A stretch of 64,000 nucleotides of DNA, from positions 71,967 to 135,966 of the forward strand of contig NZ_NTUP01000004.1 in assembly GCF_002561455.1 (NCBI RefSeq), given 5' to 3'. Source of the stretch: Bacillus sp. AFS015802. GTDB lineage: Bacteria; Bacillota; Bacilli; Bacillales; Bacillaceae_B. The position numbers and the translations under genes were made by a program. Position 1 is the stretch's first letter, and every line of letters starts with the position of its first letter. Shown one piece after another: positions 53,240 to 60,678 of the stretch. The notes under the pieces are model-generated. The model had not been told where the DNA came from. It saw nothing but the letters and a program-made list of their open reading frames with translations, and made no database searches.

Positions 53240-53974
53240 ATGGATCATCTATTTGAAGGGTTTCTTGACAATGAATCATACACTGTCCGTTTGTTAAGTA
53301 AAGAAGATATAAGTCAAGTACAGCAGCTGCAGGAGCTTGTCGTGGAGACATTGACGGAAAAGAAGAATCTACAGCCCCTGACGTATGAGGAATTGGACTA
53401 TATATTAACCGGAAACGGGCTGATGATCGGAGCCTTTATAGAGAAGGGATTAATCGCATTCCGCGCCTTGTTGATCCCCCCGATCGATGAAGAGCATCTG
53501 GGGCTGGATGTTGGACTCGAGGCAGAGGAACTGCCAAGGGTCATCTATCAGGAAATCTCAAATGTACACCCGGATTACAGGGGAAACCGGCTTCAGCAAA
53601 CTCTGGCCCATTTGATCATGCAGGAGCAGGTGAAGCTGGATCAAGGGTTCACCTATGTGGCATGCACCGTCGCTCCCTTTAATATTCCCAGTTTAAAAGA
53701 TAAGTTCAAGCAGGGAATGGAGATTGCTGCCCTTAAGATCAAGTACGTCGATCAATTGCGCTATGTGTTCATTAAGCGTCTTGATGGAGAGGATCGAGAG
53801 GGAGAGATCTCAGAGATTGCCAGAGTTCCGATGGGGGATGTCGAGGGTCAGCAGGCTTTATTGCAAGAAGGCTGGCGCGGCATTTCGATGGAGGAGGAAG
53901 ATGATGGCGGGTATAGGGTGTTGTATGTGAGAAGGCAGTCAATGACCTCTATTAAAATAGCTGAATTGCAGTGA
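53240..53974 (+). CDS. GNAT acyltransferase, probable amino-acid N-succinyltransferase
   Basis: This 244-residue protein has a GNAT acyl-CoA loop NVHPDYRGNRLQQTLAHLI (near 111-129), preceded by a poorly conserved N-terminal half and followed by VACTVAPFNIPSLKDKFK. It starts 13 bp after the racemase stop behind AAGGAGCATGGGATC, so the two are cotranscribed. In the Geobacillus D-to-L amino acid pathway a GNAT succinyltransferase is encoded with the racemase; I infer the same acyl donor here. Direct motif evidence for succinyl-CoA is lacking. Confidence 0.75.
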   Translation: MDHLFEGFLDNESYTVRLLSKEDISQVQQLQELVVETLTEKKNLQPLTYEELDYILTGNGLMIGAFIEKGLIAFRALLIPPIDEEHLGLDVGLEAEELPRVIYQEISNVHPDYRGNRLQQTLAHLIMQEQVKLDQGFTYVACTVAPFNIPSLKDKFKQGMEIAALKIKYVDQLRYVFIKRLDGEDREGEISEIARVPMGDVEGQQALLQEGWRGISMEEEDDGGYRVLYVRRQSMTSIKIAELQ

Positions 53975-54016
53975 AGGCAGATGAATTCATCCTTCCTTTT
54001 GAGTATCCTCTGATTC

Positions 54017-54204
54017 ATAAGCGGAGTTTCTCCGGTTATCCTGCAAAAGAGGACTAGGTTCGGGGGAAATAAGCGGAGTTTTTCCGTTTAAGGCAAGGGA
54101 GGATGGTTCATTTTAAAGCTTTTGGAGTAAATAGGCGGAATATTTCCGGCTATTACTCGATATTTCGCGCAGAATTCCTCGATAAGCGGAATATTTCCGC
54201 TTAT
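54017..54204. repeat. Four-unit palindrome array (52/62/51-bp spacing), copy 2
   Basis: Palindromes such as ATAAGCGGAATATTTCCGCTTAT begin at 54017, 54069, 54131 and 54182. The spacings 52, 62 and 51 bp equal those of copy 1 at 10.53 kb, and linkers are partly shared (for example GGAGTAAATAGGCGGAAT). Confidence 0.82.
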
Positions 54205-54252
54205 GTTGGAGGTTTATTTTTATAAGACTTATTGTGTATGTAGAAATCGCTG

Positions 54253-54290
54253 AAAAAATGCTTGGAGCATCTCTCTCCAAGCATTTTTTC
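54253..54290. terminator. Bidirectional terminator
   Basis: AAAAAATGCTTGGAG pairs with CTCCAAGCATTTTTT. It serves the minus-strand EamA gene and can stop plus-strand transcripts. Confidence 0.85.
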
Positions 54291-54291
54291 T

Positions 54292-55233
54292 TTATAAAGT
54301 CTTCACAGGCTCATTCGACAGCATGCCTGATGGAACTTCCTTAAACATACGAGGCTTTGTCTTCAACAACGAAAACAACACACAACCCGCCAAAACAATC
54401 ACACTTCCAACAGCCTGAAGCCCATTCATCTTTTCTCCCAAAAAGACAAACGCCAACAAAGCCGTGAAGATAGGATTAAAGTTCAAGAACAATCCCGACG
54501 TACTTGGCCCCAGCTTATTCACTCCCACATTCCAAAGCACCATGCAAACCACCGTGGAGATCACACCGGTATACAAAATTGATTGCACGAATGAAGCATC
54601 GACATTGGTCACACGGAAATTATGAAGATTGAAAGGCAGCAGGATAAGAAGTCCGAATATCCCTGAGTAAAGAATCGACATCATCGGTGTGACGCTCTTC
54701 ATCGCCCATTTGCTGCAAACGGAATAGAAGCCCCACATCACAACGGCAGCGAGCATGTATAGATCTCCTTCGTTGAATCGCAGGGAAGAGATCATCTCCA
54801 TTTTCCCTTTGGACAGGACAAGCAACACGCCAAAGAGGGACATGAACATGGAGGCAAGTTGAAAGGCGTTCATTTTTTCCTTGAGAAAAATAAAAGAGAT
54901 TCCGGCAATCGAAAACATATTTAACGTGGAAATCAGGCCAACATTCGTGGCAGAGGTTTTCTCAAGTGCCATAAATTGAAGTGCCTGAAAGAGGGCAACC
55001 CCTGTCAGCCCCATCAAACATAATGGGAGAATCGATCGTACAGGTGGAACGAGCTTCTTTTCCTTCCACCAGACCATCGGGAACAGGCAGACGATGGCGA
55101 TCGCCCATCTCAATATCGTCAACGTTCCCGGAGATGCATGCTCCACAAGTGTTTTCCCCACGATGAAATTACCTCCCCATAGAAGGCTGGTCAGTAACAG
55201 TAGATAATGATATTTCACGTCATTCAGCTCCAT
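54292..55233 (-). CDS. EamA/DMT family transporter
   Basis: This 313-residue permease has ten helices in two EamA repeats: the first starts LLWGGNFIVGKTLVE and the second VVMWGFYSVCSKWAM. The second repeat ends GLFLNFNPIFTALLAFVFLGEK. EamA proteins export metabolites or drugs; the substrate is unknown. The start lies behind a weak site on the minus strand. It diverges from an Lrp-type regulator gene, which could control it. Confidence 0.85.
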   Translation of the reverse strand: MELNDVKYHYLLLLTSLLWGGNFIVGKTLVEHASPGTLTILRWAIAIVCLFPMVWWKEKKLVPPVRSILPLCLMGLTGVALFQALQFMALEKTSATNVGLISTLNMFSIAGISFIFLKEKMNAFQLASMFMSLFGVLLVLSKGKMEMISSLRFNEGDLYMLAAVVMWGFYSVCSKWAMKSVTPMMSILYSGIFGLLILLPFNLHNFRVTNVDASFVQSILYTGVISTVVCMVLWNVGVNKLGPSTSGLFLNFNPIFTALLAFVFLGEKMNGLQAVGSVIVLAGCVLFSLLKTKPRMFKEVPSGMLSNEPVKTL

Positions 55234-55429
55234 TTCGAAGAGCCACTGTGCACAATGACATTTACTATAAGAATAATTTTAACATTTTATCCGATTTGCA
55301 AAAGAACATATTGTATAATGAAGATTAATCGAAATAATTGAAAGTATGATAGAGTATCAGATTATAAAAATTCATTTATACATCGTTTTATCAGTGGTTT
55401 TTGGAACAATTGAAAAGGGTGGTAGAATC

Positions 55430-55909
55430 ATGGAATCAGTTGTAAGCAGGGTGTTGGATCAAATGGATCTTCAGCTTTTGGATTTGCTGCAAAAGGACGG
55501 TCAGCTGAGCAATCTTGAATTATCGAAGCGGGTCAATTTATCGGCACCGGCCGTACACGCACGAATCAAGCGGTTGGAGACGGAAGGATATATCAAGAAG
55601 CAGGTAGCCATTCTGAATCACGAAAAACTGGGATTTGATCTACTATGCTTTGTGTTCATGAGCACGAATGAACACAGAACGGAAAAGCTGGAAGCAGTGG
55701 AAGGGACCCTGGAATCGATGGAGGAAGTCCTGGAATGTCATTGCTTGACCGGGGAATATGATTATCTACTGAAAGTCGCATGCAAGGATCGAAAGGGACT
55801 GGAGCTATTTATCAGAAGGTTGAATGAAATGGGGATCACGAAGATTCAGACGAGTTTGGCGTTGAGGGAGATTAAGGACTCGACGGTTCTGCCGATATTG
55901 GGGGAGTGA
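55430..55909 (+). CDS. Lrp/AsnC family regulator
   Basis: This 159-residue protein has an N-terminal winged helix (LLDLLQKDGQLSNLELSKRV, then LSAPAVHARIKRLE) and a C-terminal RAM domain with CLTGEYDYLLKVAC. It probably senses an amino acid. ATG 55430 follows AAAAGGGTGGTAGAATC; the longer frame from 55346 adds a hydrophobic, non-homologous leader. It diverges from the EamA exporter, a common pairing of Lrp-type sensors with amino-acid exporters. Confidence 0.85.
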   Translation: MESVVSRVLDQMDLQLLDLLQKDGQLSNLELSKRVNLSAPAVHARIKRLETEGYIKKQVAILNHEKLGFDLLCFVFMSTNEHRTEKLEAVEGTLESMEEVLECHCLTGEYDYLLKVACKDRKGLELFIRRLNEMGITKIQTSLALREIKDSTVLPILGE

Positions 55910-55971
55910 GTGGGGTTCAGCCCCCGCATTCAGAAACGTAAATATAATGATCTTTGGAGAGGGGTAAGTCG

Positions 55972-56643
55972 ATGATCGGAATAAGTATAGCGACGAAGTG
56001 GGAATTTGATGCAACATTGGAGTACTTCAGCGTAAAAGATAATGAGCGTTTCGCATATCCTTACGGCGAGTATTTCATCAGAACCATTCAAGATACTGAA
56101 CTTGTTTTTTACAGTACGGGTGTGAGAAAAGTAAATGGTGTTGGTGGTAATCAGTATATGATTTCTAGATTTCATTTAACGAAAGTCATCGTTGCCGGAA
56201 CCTGTGCAGGGATAGATGATCAATTCAGTAATTTGGATATTTTTGTACCCGATAAAGCGGTTCAATATGATTGCACAGTAAAAGAAATCGAGCCTTTTAT
56301 TAAGCAATCCTTTATCGTCGATATTAATCTATCAAAATACGGAAATGATTTTTATACCGGAACCATAGGCACCGCTGATAAAGCCGTAGTGATGTGGAAG
56401 GACTATGAAGAACTTAAAGAAAACGGAATCACGATAGCCGATACAGAAGCGGGTGCAATCGCTTATATCTGCAGGAAGAATGATGTTGAATGCATCATTA
56501 TTAAAGGCATATCTGATTTTCCAACAGATGAACGAAACTCTGATAAAGTCGAATCAAACAATGAACAAATCAATGTTTATATAGAAAATACACCGAAAGT
56601 GATGAACAAAATATTTGAGGACTATTTAAAAAGGTTTATATAA
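55972..56643 (+). CDS. Nucleoside phosphorylase/MTA-SAH nucleosidase-like protein
   Basis: This 223-residue protein has the phosphorylase-superfamily pattern: STGVRKVNGVGGNQYMI, VIVAGTCAGID and a C-terminal DTEAGAIAYICRKNDVECI followed by IKGISD, where Glu and Asp would bind ribose and base. It is more divergent than housekeeping Pfs. ATG 55972 follows TTGGAGAGGGGTAAGTCG. Lower GC than neighbours suggests acquisition. Confidence 0.7.
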   Translation: MIGISIATKWEFDATLEYFSVKDNERFAYPYGEYFIRTIQDTELVFYSTGVRKVNGVGGNQYMISRFHLTKVIVAGTCAGIDDQFSNLDIFVPDKAVQYDCTVKEIEPFIKQSFIVDINLSKYGNDFYTGTIGTADKAVVMWKDYEELKENGITIADTEAGAIAYICRKNDVECIIIKGISDFPTDERNSDKVESNNEQINVYIENTPKVMNKIFEDYLKRFI

Positions 56644-56833
56644 ATCTCTTTAAAGTCTGGCTGTTTGTCGTGCACAAATCATGTTTTTCATGATAGAAAA
56701 CCAGGGGACACGGAATTAATAAGAGTAGAAGTTCCATTGATTGATACAACAGTTATTCATGCAATTGAAGCAGTAAGTAAGGCTCTAAAAAAAAGGCTTC
56801 TTAAAGTAGCGGAGGCAAAAAGGCTGGAATAAA
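56644..56833 (+). pseudogene. Possible gene remnant, open frame without a start
   Basis: After the preceding stop the same frame stays open for 62 codons, ending in an alpha-helical segment AIEAVSKALKKRLLKVAEAK and TAA at 56831. There is no usable start codon or ribosome site. I cannot identify the parent family; it may be the tail of a lost gene or chance. Confidence 0.3.
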
Positions 56834-56835
56834 TC

Positions 56836-57345
56836 ATGGCAAAAAAAGAAGCACCGAAAATTCAAACAGAACGATTGGTTTTACGTCCGAGAGCGGAAAA
56901 AGACATTCCCAATATGATGAAAATGTTGAACAATGATGAAGTAAAAGAATTTCTTGGAATTAATCCCCCTCGTGATGAACACTCAATGTTAGAAATGGTT
57001 AGGAATCGTACAGAAACAAAATGGACGGTCGCCTTAAAAGATACGGATGAATTCATCGGTGATGTAATGATTCCAGAAATAGCAGAAGGTTATCTTGGGG
57101 AAATTGGTTATCGCTTCATGAGGGAGCATTGGGGAAGCGGTTTTGCGTATGAAGCGGTTTCCGCGGTCATTGAGCATAGTAAAAGCACATTAAACCTTAA
57201 ACGCCTATTTGCTACTATAGATAATAAAAATATCCCGTCAAAAAAGTTAATTGAAAAACTCGGATTTACTTTGGTGGCGGTGTTGCCTGAATCGCATTTA
57301 CACGGACGAGTTGCCGATGTAGCTTACTATTCTCGTATATTATAA
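56836..57345 (+). CDS. GNAT (RimJ/RimL-like) N-acetyltransferase
   Basis: This 169-residue protein has the RimJ/RimL layout: TERLVLRPRAEKDIP at the start, GEIGYRFMREHWGSGFAYEA (acetyl-CoA loop near 94-113) and NIPSKKLIEKLGFTLVA. Such enzymes acetylate protein N-termini, ribosomal proteins or small amines. The ATG lies 14 bp after a possible GGAG site. It is in an AT-rich, accessory-looking stretch. Confidence 0.8.
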   Translation: MAKKEAPKIQTERLVLRPRAEKDIPNMMKMLNNDEVKEFLGINPPRDEHSMLEMVRNRTETKWTVALKDTDEFIGDVMIPEIAEGYLGEIGYRFMREHWGSGFAYEAVSAVIEHSKSTLNLKRLFATIDNKNIPSKKLIEKLGFTLVAVLPESHLHGRVADVAYYSRIL

Positions 57346-57526
57346 GCATCCTTACGCTCTCCTGAGAAAAATGAACAAACTGGTGAGTGTTTAAATGGGG
57401 GGTATTTTGGGTCAAGCAATATGATTTTAGTGAAGAGTATTAGATTTAAAGAGTGACTAAAAAACAGATGGTGAATTTGAAAGAGTATTTAGTCGTTGTG
57501 AATAACGTGCTTATTCCACTAACGGG

Positions 57527-57557
57527 AGCTTATCTAGAATATGGATAAGCTTCTTTT
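57527..57557 (+). terminator. Hairpin in the 57.4-57.9 kb gap
   Basis: GAGCTTATC pairs with GATAAGCTTC around TAGAATATG, followed by TTTT. Directly before it, CTTATTCCACTAACGGGAGC (57510-57529) resembles the right part of the 60-bp cassette-type repeats further on. Confidence 0.5.
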
Positions 57558-57640
57558 CGTTTGAAGTTTTTCTTGAGTAAGATGCTCGATTTTGAAATAA
57601 TTGGATATGTATCAGGTCTTATTCTTTTCGGAGGTAAGAA

Positions 57641-57769
57641 ATGGAGAACCATAATAAAAAAGATTCATTTAAAATTCAAAATAAATATAGACAAAAAATT
57701 AGTAGAAAAAGAAAATATAATAATAAATTTGAAGTAATATTTTTAGCAATCATTTTCTTAACAAAATAG
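57641..57769 (+). CDS. Small basic membrane-type peptide (42 aa)
   Basis: A 42-residue ORF starts at 57641 behind TTCGGAGGTAAGAA. It is very AT-rich and lysine/asparagine-rich, with a hydrophobic end EVIFLAIIFLTK. The good ribosome site supports translation; the family is unknown. It lies just before the cassette-like repeat region. Confidence 0.4.
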   Translation: MENHNKKDSFKIQNKYRQKISRKRKYNNKFEVIFLAIIFLTK

Positions 57770-57929
57770 TTAAATGGCTTGACTAAATGATTTTACACTT
57801 CATTTAGGGAAACGAAGATCATTCAATTCATAAAGCTAATTGCCTTGTTCTACTAAAGGGAGGTTTGTGGAATAAAAACATTTTGAATAAGGAAATTGAA
57901 GTTCTAAACTTTGTAAAAGGAGATGTAGA

Positions 57930-58274
57930 ATGAAAGGATTAATAGTAAAATCCCCTTGGATTGAACTAATATTGGAAGGCAAAAAGACTTGGGAAATCAG
58001 GGGTTCCAATACAAAAATACGAGGAACTATTGCTCTGATAAAGAGTGGTTCAGGTATGGTTTCTGGTGAAGTGAATTTAAGGGATAGTAAAGAGTTGACC
58101 CTAAAGGATTACCAAGTAAGCAATGAATTTCACCGTGTTCAAAGTAAGAATTTTCAAGCATTACCTTATAAAAAGACTTATGCTTGGGTTCTTGAAAAAC
58201 CTCACATTTATGAAGAACCCATTCCATATGAGCATCCTATGGGGGCAATAATCTGGTTCAACCTTTCCAGATAA
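57930..58274 (+). CDS. ASCH domain protein
   Basis: This 114-residue protein has an ASCH (PUA-like) fold: GLIVKSPWIELILEGKKTWE with the conserved K-x-x-E/R pattern and IRGTIALIKSGSG. ASCH proteins bind RNA or modified nucleosides and some hydrolyse N4-acetylcytidine; activity here is unknown. The ATG follows AAAAGGAGATGTAGA. It is the first of three small genes that each precede a 60-bp palindromic repeat. Confidence 0.75.
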   Translation: MKGLIVKSPWIELILEGKKTWEIRGSNTKIRGTIALIKSGSGMVSGEVNLRDSKELTLKDYQVSNEFHRVQSKNFQALPYKKTYAWVLEKPHIYEEPIPYEHPMGAIIWFNLSR

Positions 58275-58302
58275 AATCTTACTGTCTTGTTCCGGTATAG
58301 GT

Positions 58303-58364
58303 GGCAATAACTGAAGATCAGCTAATTGATCGCCGGATACTGCCCTTCTTCAATTAATGGGCAG
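58303..58364. repeat. 60-bp cassette-type repeat, copy A
   Basis: The sequence begins GGCAATAACTGAAGATCAG and ends TTCTTCAATTAATGGGCAG. Outer arms GGCAATA/TACTGCC and inner arms GATCA/TGATC can form a hairpin. It starts 28 bp after the ASCH stop. Confidence 0.8.
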
Positions 58365-58447
58365 TATCGTTTAATAAAGAAATCAGAATTTGTTTCTATT
58401 AATGATAAGGTTAATTTGATTAATTGTTATTAGAAGGGAGTTTTCAT

Positions 58448-59113
58448 ATGGAAAAATATAAAGTAATTTTATTTGATTTAGATGGAACACTTTCAGACCC
58501 AAAGGTAGGAATAACCAAATCCGTTCAATATGCGTTACATAAAATGAACATTGTTGAGCCCGATCTTGATAAACTTGAATGTTTTATTGGACCTCCATTA
58601 CAAGTGTCATTTGCTGAATATTACAATTTTGATGTGACAAACACCCAAAAAGCAATAGATTTATATAGGGAGAGGTTTAAGGAAATAGGAATGTTTGAAA
58701 ATGAGTTATATGCAAATATTCCTTTGCTATTAAAATCGTTAAAAGAACAAGGCTTTACATTAGTTGTTGCGACATCTAAGCCTACTGTTTTCGCTGAGGA
58801 AATTCTAAAGCATTTTAATATTGAGCAGTATTTTGAACTTATTGTAGGAAGTAACCTTGATGGAACAAGAGCTTCAAAAACTGAAATCATTCAATACATA
58901 CTAAATAAATATACTGAATATACACTTGGGAACTTTATTATGATAGGAGATAGAAAGCACGATATTATTGGGGCAATTAATACTGGGATTGACTCTATTG
59001 GAGTTACTTATGGGTATGGTTCATGTGAAGAATTAAGTCATTGTAACCCCACTTTTATTGTTGATAAAGTTGACCAGGTGAAAGATATTCTGATGGGTAG
59101 CGAAGTGAAGTAA
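58448..59113 (+). CDS. HAD phosphatase (Gph/PpaX-like)
   Basis: This 221-residue phosphatase-like protein has motif I LFDLDGTLSDPKVGI, a helical cap, motif II VVATSKP, and motif IV IMIGDRKHDIIGA. It resembles phosphoglycolate or pyrophosphate phosphatases; substrate is unknown. ATG 58448 follows AGAAGGGAGTTTTCAT. It is notably AT-rich, unlike the HAD gene at 35 kb. It lies between repeat copies A and B. Confidence 0.83.
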   Translation: MEKYKVILFDLDGTLSDPKVGITKSVQYALHKMNIVEPDLDKLECFIGPPLQVSFAEYYNFDVTNTQKAIDLYRERFKEIGMFENELYANIPLLLKSLKEQGFTLVVATSKPTVFAEEILKHFNIEQYFELIVGSNLDGTRASKTEIIQYILNKYTEYTLGNFIMIGDRKHDIIGAINTGIDSIGVTYGYGSCEELSHCNPTFIVDKVDQVKDILMGSEVK

Positions 59114-59141
59114 ATAGTATCTTACTTAATCAGCTAAATGA

Positions 59142-59201
59142 GGCAATAACTTAAGATCAGTAAATTGATCCGGCTATTGCCTTTCTTCAATTATCGGGCA
59201 G
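59142..59201. repeat. 60-bp cassette-type repeat, copy B
   Basis: It begins GGCAATAACTTAAGATCAG and ends TTCTTCAATTATCGGGCAG. The arms GGCAATA and TATTGCC pair perfectly, as do GATCA and TGATC. It starts 28 bp after the HAD stop, the same distance as copy A after its gene. Confidence 0.82.
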
Positions 59202-59310
59202 TTTAATGGTGTACGTTACCAATATTAATCAAAGGCAAAAGGAAGGAAAGATAATATGGAGTTCTTGTTGGTTTTCAGTCTTCATTTTTTAGTAATGGGG
59301 GTCATTAGTT

Positions 59311-59532
59311 ATGTTGTTAAGTGGTTTTGTTGCATTTTTTATTAGAAGAATTCACTTTTTATTTATTGTACTAATCAGTATGCTAGCAGGATATTTATAT
59401 TCTATCGTATTCGAAGTACCAATCTTAGCCTTGTTTTCAATTGGGTTTAATGCAATTTTATCTCTTATAGGTATTGGCTTGGTTAAAGCTGTTTTATATG
59501 CAAAAGAAAAAGCAGAAGAAAGTTTTAATTAA
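59311..59532 (+). CDS. Small three-helix membrane protein (73 aa)
   Basis: This 73-residue protein is almost entirely hydrophobic up to residue 63, then has a charged tail KEKAEESFN. The ATG has GGGGGT 9 bp upstream. A 29-codon frame at 59256-59345, with a stronger AAAGGAAGG site, overlaps its start in another frame; it could be a leader peptide or the other half of a frameshifted gene. It lies between repeat copies B and C. Confidence 0.5.
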   Translation: MLLSGFVAFFIRRIHFLFIVLISMLAGYLYSIVFEVPILALFSIGFNAILSLIGIGLVKAVLYAKEKAEESFN

Positions 59533-59547
59533 TCTTCTGCTATCGGG

Positions 59548-59607
59548 GGCAATAACTGAAGATCAGCTAATGAATCCAGCTATTGACCTTATTCAATTAT
59601 TGAGCAG
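59548..59607. repeat. 60-bp cassette-type repeat, copy C
   Basis: It begins GGCAATAACTGAAGATCAG, shared with copy A for the first 19 bases, and ends TTATTCAATTATTGAGCAG. It starts 15 bp after the small membrane protein gene. Outer arms are GGCAATA and TATTGAC. Confidence 0.78.
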
Positions 59608-59807
59608 GTGAATGGAATCAGGGGAATATCGGTGAGTTAAGTGTTGCATATTTTACAACAATCAAGAATAGAAAATAGAGACAAACTTTGTATTGAATGG
59701 GGTGTCTCTATGCTATTTCTTACTAAAACCAATCAAATAAAACTCTGTGGAAGAACGGCTTGTGCAAGTTGGGATGAATTATCAACAGGTTTACTCTATA
59801 TGGAGGA

Positions 59808-59987
59808 TCGATCCTCACATACATACTTTTAATGGTACGGGACTATCAACAAGCAGAGGATTTAACACAGGAGACCTTTTTGAAAGCCTACAGAAGTAAA
59901 CAACAATTTAAAGAGAAATCCTCTGTGAAAACATGGCTATTTTCCAGTACTAATCGGTTGGGAGGTCAGGCTAAGCAACAGAGCTGA
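59808..59987 (+). pseudogene. Remnant of an ECF sigma factor gene
   Basis: The frame from 59832 reads VRDYQQAEDLTQETFLKAYR and then SSVKTWLFS, a clear sigma-70 region 2 segment including the core-binding and promoter-melting parts. The beginning and regions 3-4 are missing, and homology ends at WLFS. No anti-sigma gene is nearby. It is a decayed fragment. Confidence 0.75.
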
Positions 59988-59990
59988 TAT

Positions 59991-60178
59991 ATAGACGGAA
60001 AGATTCCGCTTAATTAGTCATTACTATTAAAAAAGGCTTAAATAGAAGGAAGAATTCCGCCTATTTACTTGAAAATACAAAAAAGGTTGGATTTTTCTGT
60101 GCTTAAGCGGAAATCGTCCGCCTATTTATCCAAAAAACAAGGTCCGAGCTTAGTATAACCGGAAAATCTCCGCTTACA
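59991..60178. repeat. Four-unit palindrome array, copy 3, reverse orientation
   Basis: Units begin at 59991, 60042, 60103 and 60155, giving spacings of 51, about 61 and 52 bp, the mirror order of copies 1 and 2. Units include TAAGCGGAAATCGTCCGCCTA. Linkers are only partly similar to the other copies. Confidence 0.75.
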
Positions 60179-60310
60179 AACTGGCCAAATTTAATACAGT
60201 GAGTTCTACTATATATATATTTGGTAAAATATAACTGTCTGATTTAAGGCAAGAGGAGAATGGAAGTTCCTACAATCTCCACTGCACTGTACAAACAAGG
60301 ATGTGAATAA

Positions 60311-60607
60311 ATGTTTGTAGCTCAAATAATATTTATTTCAATAGGAGTACTCACTATTATTATGGGGTTGTTGGTATGGAAAAAACGTTGCTACAAATTG
60401 ATGGCAGGATATGAGGAAGGCAGCATCAAGAATGAATCTGCGTTTGGAAAAGTGAATGGAATTTTCGTTATGGTCATGGGGATGTGGACCATTGTTTTTA
60501 GTTTCTTTATGGATGAGCTGACGGTAGGTGTCTTTATTGGTGTGGTGATTGTGATTGTCAGTGCACAGATCGTGATAAATGTTAGGATGGCTAAACATGA
60601 AAGTTAG
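60311..60607 (+). CDS. DUF3784-like membrane protein
   Basis: This 98-residue protein has three hydrophobic helices, with LMAGYEEGSIKNESAFGK between the first and second, a pattern of DUF3784 proteins. The function is unknown. The start lacks an obvious strong ribosome site (AAGGATGTGAATAA). It is monocistronic. Confidence 0.6.
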   Translation: MFVAQIIFISIGVLTIIMGLLVWKKRCYKLMAGYEEGSIKNESAFGKVNGIFVMVMGMWTIVFSFFMDELTVGVFIGVVIVIVSAQIVINVRMAKHES

Positions 60608-60678
60608 CTAGTGGGGTGAAACGAAAAGTATTTTTTGTTTCATTTTGTGGTAAAATATAGATAAAGGAGGGGTTTGTG

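Noticed and set aside
58303-59607. True integron attC sites
   Set aside because: The 60-bp repeats lack the canonical RYYYAAC and GTTRRRY core ends, and no integron integrase is present, so only an analogy is claimed.
59641-59832. 63-codon ORF between repeat C and the sigma remnant
   Set aside because: It has no ribosome site and no recognisable sequence, and its end is out of frame with the sigma fragment; probably chance or part of the decayed region.
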